Shown: in pieces, positions 17,105-25,581 of the stretch
Layout: each line of letters opens with the position of its first letter
How positions within the stretch are numbered: the stretch's first letter is position 1
Notes under the pieces: model-generated
The model's input: only the letters and a program-made list of their open reading frames with translations
Told to the model about the DNA's origin: nothing
The model's database searches: none
NCBI RefSeq assembly: GCF_000455125.1
Contig: NZ_AUWR01000024.1
Location: 1 to 39,078, forward strand
DNA from: Mycobacterium sp. UM_WGJ
GTDB lineage: Bacteria; Actinomycetota; Actinomycetes; Mycobacteriales; Mycobacteriaceae
DNA length: 39,078 bases
Reading direction: 5' to 3'
Translations under genes and position numbers: made by a program

Positions 17105-17866
17105 TCAGGCGCCGGTCCAGTTGGGGGCGCGCTTCTCGGCGAACGCGACAGCGCCCTCCCTGGCGTCGCGGGAGGCGAACACCGGCGCGATCAGCTCGCC
17201 CTGCTTGCGCCAGATCTCATCCTGGCTCCAGCCCGCGGACTTCACCATGATCTCCTTGGTCACCGCGACGGCCAACGGGCCGTTCGCGGTGATCCGCTCG
17301 GCCAGAGCAATGGCCCCGTCCAGCGCTTCACCCGGCTCGGTCAGCACGTTGACGAAACCCCACTGAGCGCCCTGCTCGGCGGTGAAACTCTCACCGGTCA
17401 AAGCCAATTCGAGCGCCTTCTGATACGGAATGCGGTGCGGCAACCGCAACAGGCCACCGCCTGCGGCCACCAGGCCCCGTTTGACCTCCGGGATACCGAA
17501 TTTCGCGTCCTTGGCGGCCACCACCAGGTCGGTGGCCAACACCAACTCGGTGCCGCCGGCCACCGCGTGGCCCTCGACGGCGGAGATCAACGGCTTGCGC
17601 GGCGGGCGCTCGGTGAAGCCCAACCCACGTCCCGGGACATACGCCAGCTCCCCGGCCGCGAACGCCTTGAGGTCCATTCCCGCGCAGAAATTGTCGCCGG
17701 ATCCGGTGAGCACCCCGACCGACAGTTCCGGGGTGTCGTCGAGTTCGTCGCAGGCTGCGGCCAGCCCCTCGGCGACCGCCTTGTTGGCCGCGTTGCGCAC
17801 TTCCGGCCGGTTGATCGTGATGACGAGAATCCGTCCGCGACGCTCACGCAGTACCGCTTCTGACAC
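17105..17866 (-). CDS. Enoyl-CoA hydratase with both catalytic Glu
   Basis: This is a 253-residue crotonase and the only one of the six in this window that keeps both hydratase Glu residues: GTELVLATD and FGIPEVKRG. The oxyanion segments DNFCAGMDL and EGHAVAGG are intact. It should hydrate a 2-enoyl-CoA to the 3-hydroxyacyl-CoA. The length is that of single-domain EchA proteins. The start ATG at 17866 follows TGAGAGGTGAG-like purines. It is divergent from the TetR gene at 18033 and shares a 166-base intergenic region that contains the best operator palindrome of the window. Confidence 0.9.
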   Translation of the reverse strand: MSEAVLRERRGRILVITINRPEVRNAANKAVAEGLAAACDELDDTPELSVGVLTGSGDNFCAGMDLKAFAAGELAYVPGRGLGFTERPPRKPLISAVEGHAVAGGTELVLATDLVVAAKDAKFGIPEVKRGLVAAGGGLLRLPHRIPYQKALELALTGESFTAEQGAQWGFVNVLTEPGEALDGAIALAERITANGPLAVAVTKEIMVKSAGWSQDEIWRKQGELIAPVFASRDAREGAVAFAEKRAPNWTGA

Positions 17867-17906
17867 CGCTCACCTCTCAGGCGTTGTGACAAGCTATATC
17901 AAAATG

Positions 17907-17929
17907 CTTACCATAGGCTTTACGGTAAG
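17907..17929. promoter_or_regulatory. Palindromic operator between the crotonase and TetR genes
   Basis: CTTACCATA and TACGGTAAG form 9-base arms with one mismatch around a 5-base spacer. This is the best palindrome of a recurring motif seen also at 849-871, 16194-16216 and 21619-21641. It lies in the divergent gap next to a TetR gene, the usual position for a TetR operator. TATAGC at 17893-17898 (read on the minus strand) could be the crotonase -10. Confidence 0.6.
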
Positions 17930-18032
17930 AGAAGCTCGATGACCGGTGACGGCGCCGGGTACAGGTAGGTTTGACGGCTAGGTTTAACCCCGAAGAAGCC
18001 GGCCGTGTCGACCAGAACTGGAGGTACCCGCA

Positions 18033-18782
18033 GTGGCAAAGCAGCCAGTCGCCGAGAAACGTCAACGGCGCGAACGCGGATCGATCAACCCCGATGACAT
18101 CATCGACGGCGCGTTCGAACTCGCCGAGCAGATCGGGGTCGACAACCTGAGCATGCCGTTGCTCGGTAAGCATCTCGGCGTCGGCGTGACGAGCATCTAC
18201 TGGTACTTCCGCAAGAAGGATGAGCTCCTCAATGCGATGACCACCCGGGCCCTGCGCCAGTACACGTTCGCCACCCCGTATGTGGAGGCCAAGGACTGGC
18301 GTCAGACGTTGAGCAATCACGCACACAGCATGCGCTCGACTTTTCTGGGCAACCCGATCCTGTGCGATCTCATCCTGATTCGGGCCGCACTGAGTCCGCG
18401 GGCCGCACAGCTCGGCGTCCAAGAAGTGGAGCGGGCGATCGCCAGCCTGGTGGAGGCAGGCTTGTCACCGCAGGACGCCTTCGACACCTATTCGACGGTC
18501 TCGCTACACATCCGCGGTTCGGTGGTGTTGCAGCGCCTCTACGAGAAGAACCGGGCATCAGATGCCGAGGGGCCGTCCGATTTCGAGGAAGCCCTCGTCA
18601 TCGACCCGGCTGTGACCCCGCTGCTGGCAGAGACCACCGGGCAGGGCCATCGGGTCGGCGCGGCCGACGATGCCAACTTCGATTACGGCCTCAATTGCAT
18701 CCTCGATCACGCCGAGCGGCTGATCGAACAGGACGCCAAGTCGGCGCGGCGTCGCACCGCACCGACTTCGGCTAAGCGTTAG
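18033..18782 (+). CDS. TetR-family transcriptional regulator
   Basis: This is a 249-residue TetR protein. The DNA-binding domain spans about residues 20-65, with the helix-turn-helix MPLLGKHLGVGVTSIYWYFR followed by KKDELLNAM. The remaining all-helical part would bind a ligand, probably an acyl-CoA or lipid intermediate in this context. GTG at 18033 is preceded by TGGAGGT at 18019-18025. It is divergent from the crotonase/SDR operon, and its stop overlaps the stop of the convergent thiolase gene by four bases. The palindrome at 17907-17929 and its relatives at three other promoters suggest that it controls several units here. Confidence 0.88.
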   Translation: MAKQPVAEKRQRRERGSINPDDIIDGAFELAEQIGVDNLSMPLLGKHLGVGVTSIYWYFRKKDELLNAMTTRALRQYTFATPYVEAKDWRQTLSNHAHSMRSTFLGNPILCDLILIRAALSPRAAQLGVQEVERAIASLVEAGLSPQDAFDTYSTVSLHIRGSVVLQRLYEKNRASDAEGPSDFEEALVIDPAVTPLLAETTGQGHRVGAADDANFDYGLNCILDHAERLIEQDAKSARRRTAPTSAKR

Positions 18783-19954
18783 ACCTCGATCACCACGGCG
18801 CCGCCCTGGCCGCCGCCGGCACACATGGCCGCCACTCCGATGCCGCCGCCGCGCCGTTTGAGCTCGTAGAGCAGGGTGGTCACCATCCGGGCGCCGGAGG
18901 CGGCGATCGGGTGGCCGAGGCTGCAGCCGCTGCCGGAGAAGTTCACCAGCTCTTCGTCGATGCCGTACTCCTTGCATGCCGCGATCGGCACCGAGGCGAA
19001 GGCCTCGTTGATCTCCCACAGTGCGACGTCGCCGACCGACAACCCGGCCCGCTGCAGGACCTTGCCGATTACCTTGACGCCGCCGAGTCCGGTGTCGCGG
19101 GGCGCGACACCGACCGACGCCCACGCCTTCACCGTGCCCATCACATTGAGACCGCGAGCTTGCGCGTAGTCACTGTCGACGAGCGCCACTGCGGCCGCGG
19201 CGTCGTTGGTGCCACTGCTGTTTCCGGCGGTGATCGAGAATCCCTCGATCTCGGGGTGCAGTACCTTCAGGGCCGCCAGCTTCTCCACAGTGGTTCCGCG
19301 GCGCGGGAACTCGTCGACGCTGAACTCAGTCACCGAGCCGTCGGGCAGCTGGACCTTCAGCGGCACGATCTCGTCGACGAACTTGCCGGCGTCGATCGCG
19401 GCGATCGCCCGCTGATGCGATCGTGCGGCCCAGGAGTCCATCTCCTCGCGGGTGATGCCCGCCGCCTGCGCGGTGTTCCATCCCACCGTGATCGACATGT
19501 CGCGGGTGGGCGCATCGACCGTTTCCGGATGCGTCGGCGGCATCCAGGGCTCGGCGAAGGTCAGCTCCGGTCCCGGGATACGCATCTTCATCAGCGGCAG
19601 CATCGACAGTGACTGCACTCCACCGGCGATCAGCACCCGCTCCATGCCGGAACCGATCTGGGCGGACGCATTGCCGATCGCGGTCAGGCTGCCGGCGCAG
19701 TGCCGGTTGACGGCCTGGCCGGGCACCGACTCCATCCCGCAGGCGGCCGCCGCGAAGCGCGCCAGGTCGCCACCGCCGTAGTGGGATTCGGCGAAGATCA
19801 TGTCGTCGATATCCGCGGGCGCGATGCCGGCCCGACGGACCACCTCGGGCACCACCGTGGTGATCAGCGCCTCCGGTGGCGTGTTGACCAGGGTTCCCTT
19901 GAACGAGCGTCCGATGGCCGTCCGAACGGCACCGACGATGACAGGTGTAGGCAT
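18779..19954 (-). CDS. Acetyl-CoA acetyltransferase (thiolase)
   Basis: This is a 391-residue classical thiolase with all catalytic elements: the nucleophile Cys86 in NRHCAGSL, NEAF, the His in SLGHPIAASG, and the second Cys in AMCAGGGQGG. It should cleave a 3-oxoacyl-CoA with CoA to release acetyl-CoA, or run the reverse. The length is normal for FadA-type enzymes. ATG at 19954 lies 64 bases after the crotonase gene, whose gap contains TTACA and TGTAA as a loose inverted repeat. It is convergent with the TetR gene. Confidence 0.9.
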   Translation of the reverse strand: MPTPVIVGAVRTAIGRSFKGTLVNTPPEALITTVVPEVVRRAGIAPADIDDMIFAESHYGGGDLARFAAAACGMESVPGQAVNRHCAGSLTAIGNASAQIGSGMERVLIAGGVQSLSMLPLMKMRIPGPELTFAEPWMPPTHPETVDAPTRDMSITVGWNTAQAAGITREEMDSWAARSHQRAIAAIDAGKFVDEIVPLKVQLPDGSVTEFSVDEFPRRGTTVEKLAALKVLHPEIEGFSITAGNSSGTNDAAAAVALVDSDYAQARGLNVMGTVKAWASVGVAPRDTGLGGVKVIGKVLQRAGLSVGDVALWEINEAFASVPIAACKEYGIDEELVNFSGSGCSLGHPIAASGARMVTTLLYELKRRGGGIGVAAMCAGGGQGGAVVIEV

Positions 19955-20018
19955 TTTTCCGACCTTACATTATTCGCTGCTTTTGTAAAGACACTCGCCG
20001 GCTTCACGCAGCCGATTC

Positions 20019-20906
20019 TCACGGCTCCGGCACGTGAAAGTGCTCGTCGCGCAGCCGGAAAGCTTCCTTGGTTCCGTGCTGCGCCCGGGTCTTGACGAAG
20101 TTGAACTCCCCCGGTGCGAACTGCAGGTTGGTGCCGTAGGCGTGGAACAGATAGCCGGCCACCTCTTCGCCCTGGTATGCCTGACTCTGCTCGACGAGCC
20201 GAAACGCCTCCTTGGCGATCACGACCCCGTCGGCGGGCATCTTCGCGGCCTTGCACGCCCAGTACCGTGCCCGCGCGGTCACCGCCGCCGGATCGCAGGT
20301 CTCGGTGAACACGCCCAGATGTTCGACCGCCGCGGCCTCGATGGTGTCCCCGGTCAGCAACAGCCGCCGGGCCAGCACGGGGCCGAGTCGGTGAAAGAAC
20401 ATGTGCAGGCTGCCCAGTGCCGGGCCCAGAAACCGCGTCGCGGGCATGCCGATCTTGGTGTCCCGCGCGATCACCGAGATGTCGGTCATCAGCGCCATCT
20501 CGAAACCGCCGCCGAGCGCATACCCGCTGATCTCACCGACCGTGACCTTCGGAAAGCCCATCAGGTTGTGATAGAAGCCGAACGATTTGCGATCCACCGT
20601 GAGCCGGCGACGCTGGCTCGGCCTGCTCTTACTCGCCGGCTGCGCGCCCTCGCCGCGCTCGCCGTACCAGCCGTAGGCGTTGTTCATGTCGGCCCCGGCA
20701 CTGAACACGCCTTCGGTGCCGCGCAGCAGCACCACAACCAAGTCGTCGTCCTCGGCGACCCGGTCCAGACAGCGGGCGACCGCGTCGCGCATCGCGGCAT
20801 CGTAGGAATTGCGCCGGCCGGGGTTGTTCAGCGTGATGGTGGCGATGCGCCCGTCGGGGTCGACATCGAAAAGCACCCGGTCGTCGGTGGTCTCGGCAGC
20901 GCTCAT
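20019..20906 (-). CDS. Crotonase-fold protein with one catalytic Glu
   Basis: This is a 295-residue crotonase. The first catalytic Glu is kept (GFEMALMTD); the second is Ala (IGMPATRFLG). Oxyanion segments EGVFSAGADM and SGYALGGG are present. After the active-site loop there is an extra charged stretch (SKSRPSQRRRLTVDR) not found in simple hydratases. The C-terminal tail is long and rich in aromatic residues. It may be an isomerase, dehalogenase-like or C-C lyase crotonase. It follows the thioesterase gene with a four-base ATGA overlap, so the two are translated together. Confidence 0.82.
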   Translation of the reverse strand: MSAAETTDDRVLFDVDPDGRIATITLNNPGRRNSYDAAMRDAVARCLDRVAEDDDLVVVLLRGTEGVFSAGADMNNAYGWYGERGEGAQPASKSRPSQRRRLTVDRKSFGFYHNLMGFPKVTVGEISGYALGGGFEMALMTDISVIARDTKIGMPATRFLGPALGSLHMFFHRLGPVLARRLLLTGDTIEAAAVEHLGVFTETCDPAAVTARARYWACKAAKMPADGVVIAKEAFRLVEQSQAYQGEEVAGYLFHAYGTNLQFAPGEFNFVKTRAQHGTKEAFRLRDEHFHVPEP

Positions 20907-21595
20907 CGGTGGGACCCCTCATCCTGTCTGCGGCCGAATCGAATGGCACTCAATCTGTCCGGCGGCGCCGCCGCAGTGGTGACTTCGCCGGTGCACAGCA
21001 CCTCGCCGCGATAGCGAAGTCGCGCGGTCGCGGCGATACCCCGCTCCACCTCGGCCCGCACGATATCGAAATCCAACTCGGTGAGAATGGGCGTCGGACG
21101 CCGGTAGGTGACCAACAAGGAGCGGGTACGCCCGGCCGAGCCGGCCGCGCAGCTCTGATGCTGCGTCACGCAGTCGAAGAACACTCCGAGAAAGCCGCCG
21201 TGCACCAGCCCCGGAGGCCCTTCGTAGGGCAGCGGGAAAGTGACTGTGCCCGAGGCGGTCTTGCCATCGAGGTGGTCGAACCGATACTCCGGGAAGCAGG
21301 GGTTGAACGACCCGACGTCGAATGCGTGCCCCAGGTAGATCCGGCCCGCTGGACCGTCAGCGGCTTCCATGCGGGGCATCGCCTCTACCGCGGCGACCGC
21401 GGCCAGTTGCCGCTCCCAGTCGGCGAACTGCGTCAGCATGTCGTCCACCGCCGGATGCGATTGCTCCAACGCCAGCAGCAGCCCGGTCAGGCGCCGCATG
21501 GCGCCGGCCGCCGCGACGGTCTGCGCCAGCGGCAGCTCACCGAAACGGGCGGCATCATCGGCCGAAGCCGCAGAGTTCCCCGAACCGTCCGCCAT
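20903..21595 (-). CDS. PaaI-type hot-dog thioesterase
   Basis: This is a 230-residue protein. About 100 N-terminal residues are helical, and the hot-dog fold follows, with the characteristic PPGLVHGGFLGVFFDCVTQH. It then continues through LLVTYRRPTPILTELDFD and ends with GEVLCTGEVTTA. Such proteins hydrolyse acyl-CoA esters and can free CoA from dead-end intermediates. ATG at 21595 faces the divergent crotonase at 21676 across 80 bases that contain an operator-like site. It is the first gene of the three-gene unit reaching to 18779, although the 64-base gap after the crotonase could hold a second promoter. Confidence 0.82.
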   Translation of the reverse strand: MADGSGNSAASADDAARFGELPLAQTVAAAGAMRRLTGLLLALEQSHPAVDDMLTQFADWERQLAAVAAVEAMPRMEAADGPAGRIYLGHAFDVGSFNPCFPEYRFDHLDGKTASGTVTFPLPYEGPPGLVHGGFLGVFFDCVTQHQSCAAGSAGRTRSLLVTYRRPTPILTELDFDIVRAEVERGIAATARLRYRGEVLCTGEVTTAAAPPDRLSAIRFGRRQDEGSHR

Positions 21596-21618
21596 AGGCC
21601 TTTCTCCGCCGAATCGCG

Positions 21619-21641
21619 CTAATCGTATAGCCTACTGTAGC
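21619..21641 (-). promoter_or_regulatory. Operator-like site in the divergent thioesterase/crotonase promoter
   Basis: Read on the minus strand, the site begins CTACAGTAGGCTATACGATT and matches the palindrome at 17907-17929 at 15 of 21 positions by eye, including the central TAGGCT and TACG. On the plus strand the stretch holds TATAGC twice, a possible -10 for the crotonase-synthetase operon. It would let one regulator control both divergent units. Confidence 0.45.
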
Positions 21642-21675
21642 TATCACGATATAGCGTTGAAAGGTGGACACCACC

Positions 21676-22503
21676 GTGGCCGACGCCCCCGACTCCGAGT
21701 CCGACTCCGCCCCCGACGGCGCGGTGACGGCGCTGCGTGACGGCGCGCTGCTCCGGCTCACCCTGGCGCGCCCGGATCGCCGGAACTGCCTGAGCGCACC
21801 GATGACCGATGCACTGGTCCGGGCCCTGACCGAGGCGTCGAGCGACGACACGTTGCGCGCCATCCATATCCGGGGTGCCGGCGATGACTTCTGCGCGGGC
21901 GCCGACTGGGTCGCGACCAATGCCGGCGGCCAGCGTCCCCGCACCGGCGATCTGGTGCGCCGCGTCCCGCACGCCGCGCACCGGGTGATCGAACTGCTGC
22001 AGACCATCCAGTTGCCGGTGGTGTGCAGCGTCCGAGGCTGGGCGGTGGGTCTGGGCTGCAATCTGGCGCTGGCCGCCGACTTCACGGTGGCCGCCACCGA
22101 CGCGGTGTTCTGGGAGCCGTTCGTGGCGCGCGGCTTCAGCCCCGACTCGGGATCGACCTGGCTGCTGCCCCGTCTGGTGGGACTGGCTCGGGCCCGACGC
22201 ATGTTGCTGCTCGGCGAACAGGTCAGCGGCTCATCCGCACAGGACTGGGGACTGATCCACCAGGCGGTGGCGCCGGCAGACGTCGACCGCGCCACCGAAG
22301 AGCTGTTGACCACCTTGGCGCAGGGACCCACGGTCGCGATCGGCCTGGCCAAACAGGCGCTGCATTACGGGCAGCAGGCAACGCTGCCGCAGGCGTTGAC
22401 CCAGGAGCTGTTCAATCTTGAACTCAGCTGCCGTACGGGAGATTTCAAAGAGGGCCTCGCCGCCTTTGCGCAGCGTCGACCGCCTGACTTCACCGGCCGA
22501 TGA
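21676..22503 (+). CDS. Crotonase-fold protein lacking both canonical Glu
   Basis: This is a 275-residue crotonase. It has the oxyanion segment DDFCAGADWV and the helix GWAVGLG. At the catalytic positions it has Asn (GCNLALAAD) and Phe (FWEPFVARG), with a downstream Asp in FSPDSGST, as in some ring-isomerising or PaaG-like members. The likely role is isomerisation or another non-hydratase reaction on a CoA ester. I chose GTG 21676 because AAGGTGG sits 7 bases upstream; GTG 21664 is in frame. It is the first gene of a seven-gene plus-strand operon. Its stop is 17 bases before the next start. Confidence 0.83.
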   Translation: MADAPDSESDSAPDGAVTALRDGALLRLTLARPDRRNCLSAPMTDALVRALTEASSDDTLRAIHIRGAGDDFCAGADWVATNAGGQRPRTGDLVRRVPHAAHRVIELLQTIQLPVVCSVRGWAVGLGCNLALAADFTVAATDAVFWEPFVARGFSPDSGSTWLLPRLVGLARARRMLLLGEQVSGSSAQDWGLIHQAVAPADVDRATEELLTTLAQGPTVAIGLAKQALHYGQQATLPQALTQELFNLELSCRTGDFKEGLAAFAQRRPPDFTGR

Positions 22504-22520
22504 GAAGGAAAGAGACGGCA

Positions 22521-23327
22521 ATGCCGACATTCGACACCATCGACTACGACGTACGCGGGCACACCGCCACCATCACGCTGAACCGTCCTGAGGCGCTCAA
22601 TGCGCTCAGCCCGCACATGGTCACCGAACTGCGGACCGCCTATGCGCAGGCCGAGAGCGACGACGCGGTGTGGGTGGTCATCGTCACCGGCAACGGGCGG
22701 GCGTTCTGCACCGGCGCCGACGTGAAGGAGATCCCCGGCGACGGCAAGGTGATCAATGAACGGCCGTATCTTTCCACCTACGACCAATGGGAGGCGCCGC
22801 AAGAGGGCACTCCCCCGTTCCGGACGATGGCCAAACCGGTGCTGGCGGCCATCAATGGGATCTGTTGCGGCGCAGGGCTGGACTGGGTGACCACCTGTGA
22901 CATCGTGATCGCCTCGGACCGCGCGACGTTCTTCGACCCGCATGTCTCGATCGGCCTGGTCGCCGGGCGCGAAGTGGTGCGGTTGGCCCGAGTACTGCCC
23001 CGCTCCATCGCGCTGCGGATGGCCATGATGGGCAAGCATGAGCGCATGGACGCGCAACGCGCCTACGACCTCGGCATGATCAGCGAAGTGGTGGAGCACG
23101 ACCGATTGCTGACCCGCGCACACGAGATCGCCGATGTGCTGAACTCCAACGCACCGCTGGCGGTACGCGGAACTCGGCTGGCGATCCTCAAGGGCTTGGA
23201 CCTGCCGCTGCACGAGGCGGAGATGCTCGCCGAGTCATTCCGGGAACGCAACCTGCACACCGAGGACTCCCTGGAGGGACCCCGAGCCTTCGTCGAGAAG
23301 CGCACACCGGATTGGCAGTGCCGATGA
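22521..23327 (+). CDS. Crotonase-fold protein with Asp and His at the Glu positions
   Basis: This is a 268-residue crotonase. The oxyanion segment is GRAFCTGADV and the central helix follows GICCGAG. The catalytic Glu positions carry Asp (GLDWVTTCD) and His (FFDPHVSIG). The FDPHVSIGLV motif is shared with the next gene (FDSHVSAGLV), so the two are probably related paralogues. A classical hydratase activity is doubtful; other crotonase chemistry is likely. ATG 22521 follows AAGGAAAGAG. An in-frame ATG at 22500 overlaps the previous stop and is the alternative. Confidence 0.84.
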   Translation: MPTFDTIDYDVRGHTATITLNRPEALNALSPHMVTELRTAYAQAESDDAVWVVIVTGNGRAFCTGADVKEIPGDGKVINERPYLSTYDQWEAPQEGTPPFRTMAKPVLAAINGICCGAGLDWVTTCDIVIASDRATFFDPHVSIGLVAGREVVRLARVLPRSIALRMAMMGKHERMDAQRAYDLGMISEVVEHDRLLTRAHEIADVLNSNAPLAVRGTRLAILKGLDLPLHEAEMLAESFRERNLHTEDSLEGPRAFVEKRTPDWQCR

Positions 23328-24112
23328 GCACTGAGTTCACCACCATCCTGCTCGACTTCGATCGCGCCGCACGCGTCGCCACCATCACGTTGAACCGGCC
23401 GGACCGGCTCAACGCGTTCGACCGCACCATGTGCCAGGAGGTGGCAGCGGCATGGCGGATCGTCAAATTCGATACCGAGGTCAACGCCGTCGTGCTGCGT
23501 GCCACGGGTGACCGAGCATTCAGCGCCGGCCTGGACATCAAGTCCTCCTACGGCCAGCCCGACAACGTCTGGAACCACGAAGATCCCGGCGAGTTGCTGA
23601 GCCCCAAGTGGCAGAAGATGTTCAAACCGGTCATCTGCGCCGTCCAGGGCATGTGTACGGCGGGCGCGTTCTACTTCCTCAACGAGGCCGACGTGGTGAT
23701 CTGCTCGGACGAGGCCACCTTCTTCGACTCCCACGTCTCCGCCGGACTCGTCTGCGCGCTGGAGCCGATCGGGCTGATGCGCCGAATCGGGCTGGGCGAA
23801 ACCCTGCGGATCGCGCTGATGGGCAACGATGAGCGGGTCAGCGCCGACACCGCGTTGCGCATCGGCATGGTGACGGAAGTCGTGACTCGAGAACAGCTTT
23901 GGGATCGAGCACACGAGATTGCCGCCACGATTGCGGCCAAGCCGCCGTCGGCCACCCAGGGCACGGTGAAGGCCATCTGGGAATCCCTGGACAAGCCGTA
24001 CCGCGCCGCCCTGGATCAGGGCCTGATCTACACCAGGCTGGGCAACCCGCTGGGCCAGGCCGAACTCGAGGCGCTACCGCCGCACCCCGCCGCCCCGCCG
24101 CGGATCCGCTGA
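23324..24112 (+). CDS. Crotonase-fold protein with Tyr and His at the Glu positions
   Basis: This is a 262-residue crotonase that begins TTILLDFDRAARVATITLNR. The oxyanion segment is DRAFSAGLDI. At the Glu positions it has Tyr (GAFYFLNEAD) and His (FFDSHVSAG). It shares the FD-x-HVS-x-GLV signature with the gene just upstream, which suggests either a heteromeric enzyme or successive steps on related substrates. ATG at 23324 overlaps the previous stop by four bases (ATGA), and its own stop overlaps the next start by one base. All of this points to tight co-translation. Confidence 0.84.
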   Translation: MSTEFTTILLDFDRAARVATITLNRPDRLNAFDRTMCQEVAAAWRIVKFDTEVNAVVLRATGDRAFSAGLDIKSSYGQPDNVWNHEDPGELLSPKWQKMFKPVICAVQGMCTAGAFYFLNEADVVICSDEATFFDSHVSAGLVCALEPIGLMRRIGLGETLRIALMGNDERVSADTALRIGMVTEVVTREQLWDRAHEIAATIAAKPPSATQGTVKAIWESLDKPYRAALDQGLIYTRLGNPLGQAELEALPPHPAAPPRIR

Positions 24113-25581
24113 TGGCACATCCATTGAGCCGGCGCATCGCCGCGGTGCTCGATCTGGCACCCGAGGAACCGGCATTGCAGTACGACGGCCGCTGGTATTC
24201 CTGGTCGCAACTCGGAGCCCTGACGCAGCGCATCGCGGAACTGACGCCGGCCGGTGCACGAGTCGGGATCCTGCTGCGCAACCGGCCCCCACAGGTAGCC
24301 GCACTGCTCGGGGTGTTGCTGGCCGGGGGCTGCGTGGTGGTGATCAATCCGTCCCGCGGCGACGACCGCACCCGCAGCGAAATCGATGCGCTGGAACTGC
24401 CGGTGATCATCGGGCAGGCCGATGATCTGGCCGCCCTGGTCACCGCGACACCGCGCACCACGCTGGTGACGGTCTCCGATCTCGCCGAGGCCCCGCAGGT
24501 CACCGTGGCGGACGAGCCCCCCTCCGATCCCGGACGCCCCGGCGTGGCGGTGTGGATGTTGACCAGCGGAACGACCGGACCACCCAAGCGTGTCGACCTG
24601 CGTTACGACATGCTGGCGCACAGCGTGATCGGCCCCGACCCCGAGCATGCCTCCACCCCAACACAGGTGCGCCGCGGCATCGCGATCGTCAACTCACCGC
24701 TGGTGCACATCGGGGGCGTGTACCGGGTGCTCCAGTGCCTCGCCGACGCACGATCCTTCGTCCTGCTGGAGCGATTCGAGTTGCGACGCTGGACCGAGGC
24801 GGTACGCACCTGCCGGCCGAGCGCGGTCTCGCTGGTGCCGGCCGCGTTGCGCGCGGTGCTGCATTCGGACCTGAGCCGCGAGGATCTGGCCGGCATCCGC
24901 GCGGTCACCTCGGGCACGGCCCCGCTGTCCGCCGATGACGCCGACGCGTTCACCGCCAAGTTCGGCATTCCGGTGCTCACCTCCTATGCGGCAACGGAAT
25001 TCGGTGGCGGCGTGGCCGGCTGGACGCTGGCCGACTACCAGAAGTTCTGGCAGGACAAACGCGGCAGCGTCGGGCGCGCCAGCCTCGGCGCGCAACTGCG
25101 CGTGGTCGACGACACCGGCGCCGAACTCGGCGCCGATCAGCCCGGGTTGCTCGAGGTCAAGCCTGGCCAGCTGGGGCCCACCGCGGATTGGATGCGCACC
25201 ACCGACTTGGCTCGTATCGATGCCGACGGCTTCCTGTGGATCCTGGGCCGGGCGGATCAGGCCATCATCCGTGGCGGATTCAAGGTGTTGCCCGACGATG
25301 TGCGGGTAGCGCTGGAGGCCCACCCGGCGGTCCAAGGCGCCGCCGTCGTGGGCCGCGCCGACGAGCGTCTCGGACAGACGCCGGTGGCGGCGGTCGAGCT
25401 GCGCTCAGGTGCCGTCACCGACGCCGCGACGCTGACCGAATTTCTGCGCGGCCGGCTGGCCGGATATGAAATTCCCACCGAGATCGCGATCGTCGACGTC
25501 ATCCCGCGCACACCGTCGGGCAAAGCCGACCTGGGTGCGGTTCGGGACCTGATCGGCCTGGCGAGCAACCATGCTCGCTGA
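24112..25581 (+). CDS. AMP-forming acyl-CoA synthetase (first of three)
   Basis: This is a 489-residue adenylate-forming enzyme. The phosphate loop is LTSGTTGPPK at residues 150-159. The adenine region is SYAATEFGG, the hinge is DADGFLWILGRADQAIIRGG, and the C-terminal lid carries the catalytic Lys region RTPSGKAD. It should form an acyl-adenylate and then the CoA ester. It is slightly short for a FadD but complete. It starts within the stop of the third crotonase (TGATG) and overlaps the next synthetase gene by 11 bases. Confidence 0.88.
   Translation: MAHPLSRRIAAVLDLAPEEPALQYDGRWYSWSQLGALTQRIAELTPAGARVGILLRNRPPQVAALLGVLLAGGCVVVINPSRGDDRTRSEIDALELPVIIGQADDLAALVTATPRTTLVTVSDLAEAPQVTVADEPPSDPGRPGVAVWMLTSGTTGPPKRVDLRYDMLAHSVIGPDPEHASTPTQVRRGIAIVNSPLVHIGGVYRVLQCLADARSFVLLERFELRRWTEAVRTCRPSAVSLVPAALRAVLHSDLSREDLAGIRAVTSGTAPLSADDADAFTAKFGIPVLTSYAATEFGGGVAGWTLADYQKFWQDKRGSVGRASLGAQLRVVDDTGAELGADQPGLLEVKPGQLGPTADWMRTTDLARIDADGFLWILGRADQAIIRGGFKVLPDDVRVALEAHPAVQGAAVVGRADERLGQTPVAAVELRSGAVTDAATLTEFLRGRLAGYEIPTEIAIVDVIPRTPSGKADLGAVRDLIGLASNHAR

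Noticed and set aside
19965-19996. TTACA/TGTAA inverted repeat before the thiolase gene as a fifth copy of the shared operator
   Set aside because: The half-sites are spaced three bases wider than in the other copies and the central TAGGCT block is absent.
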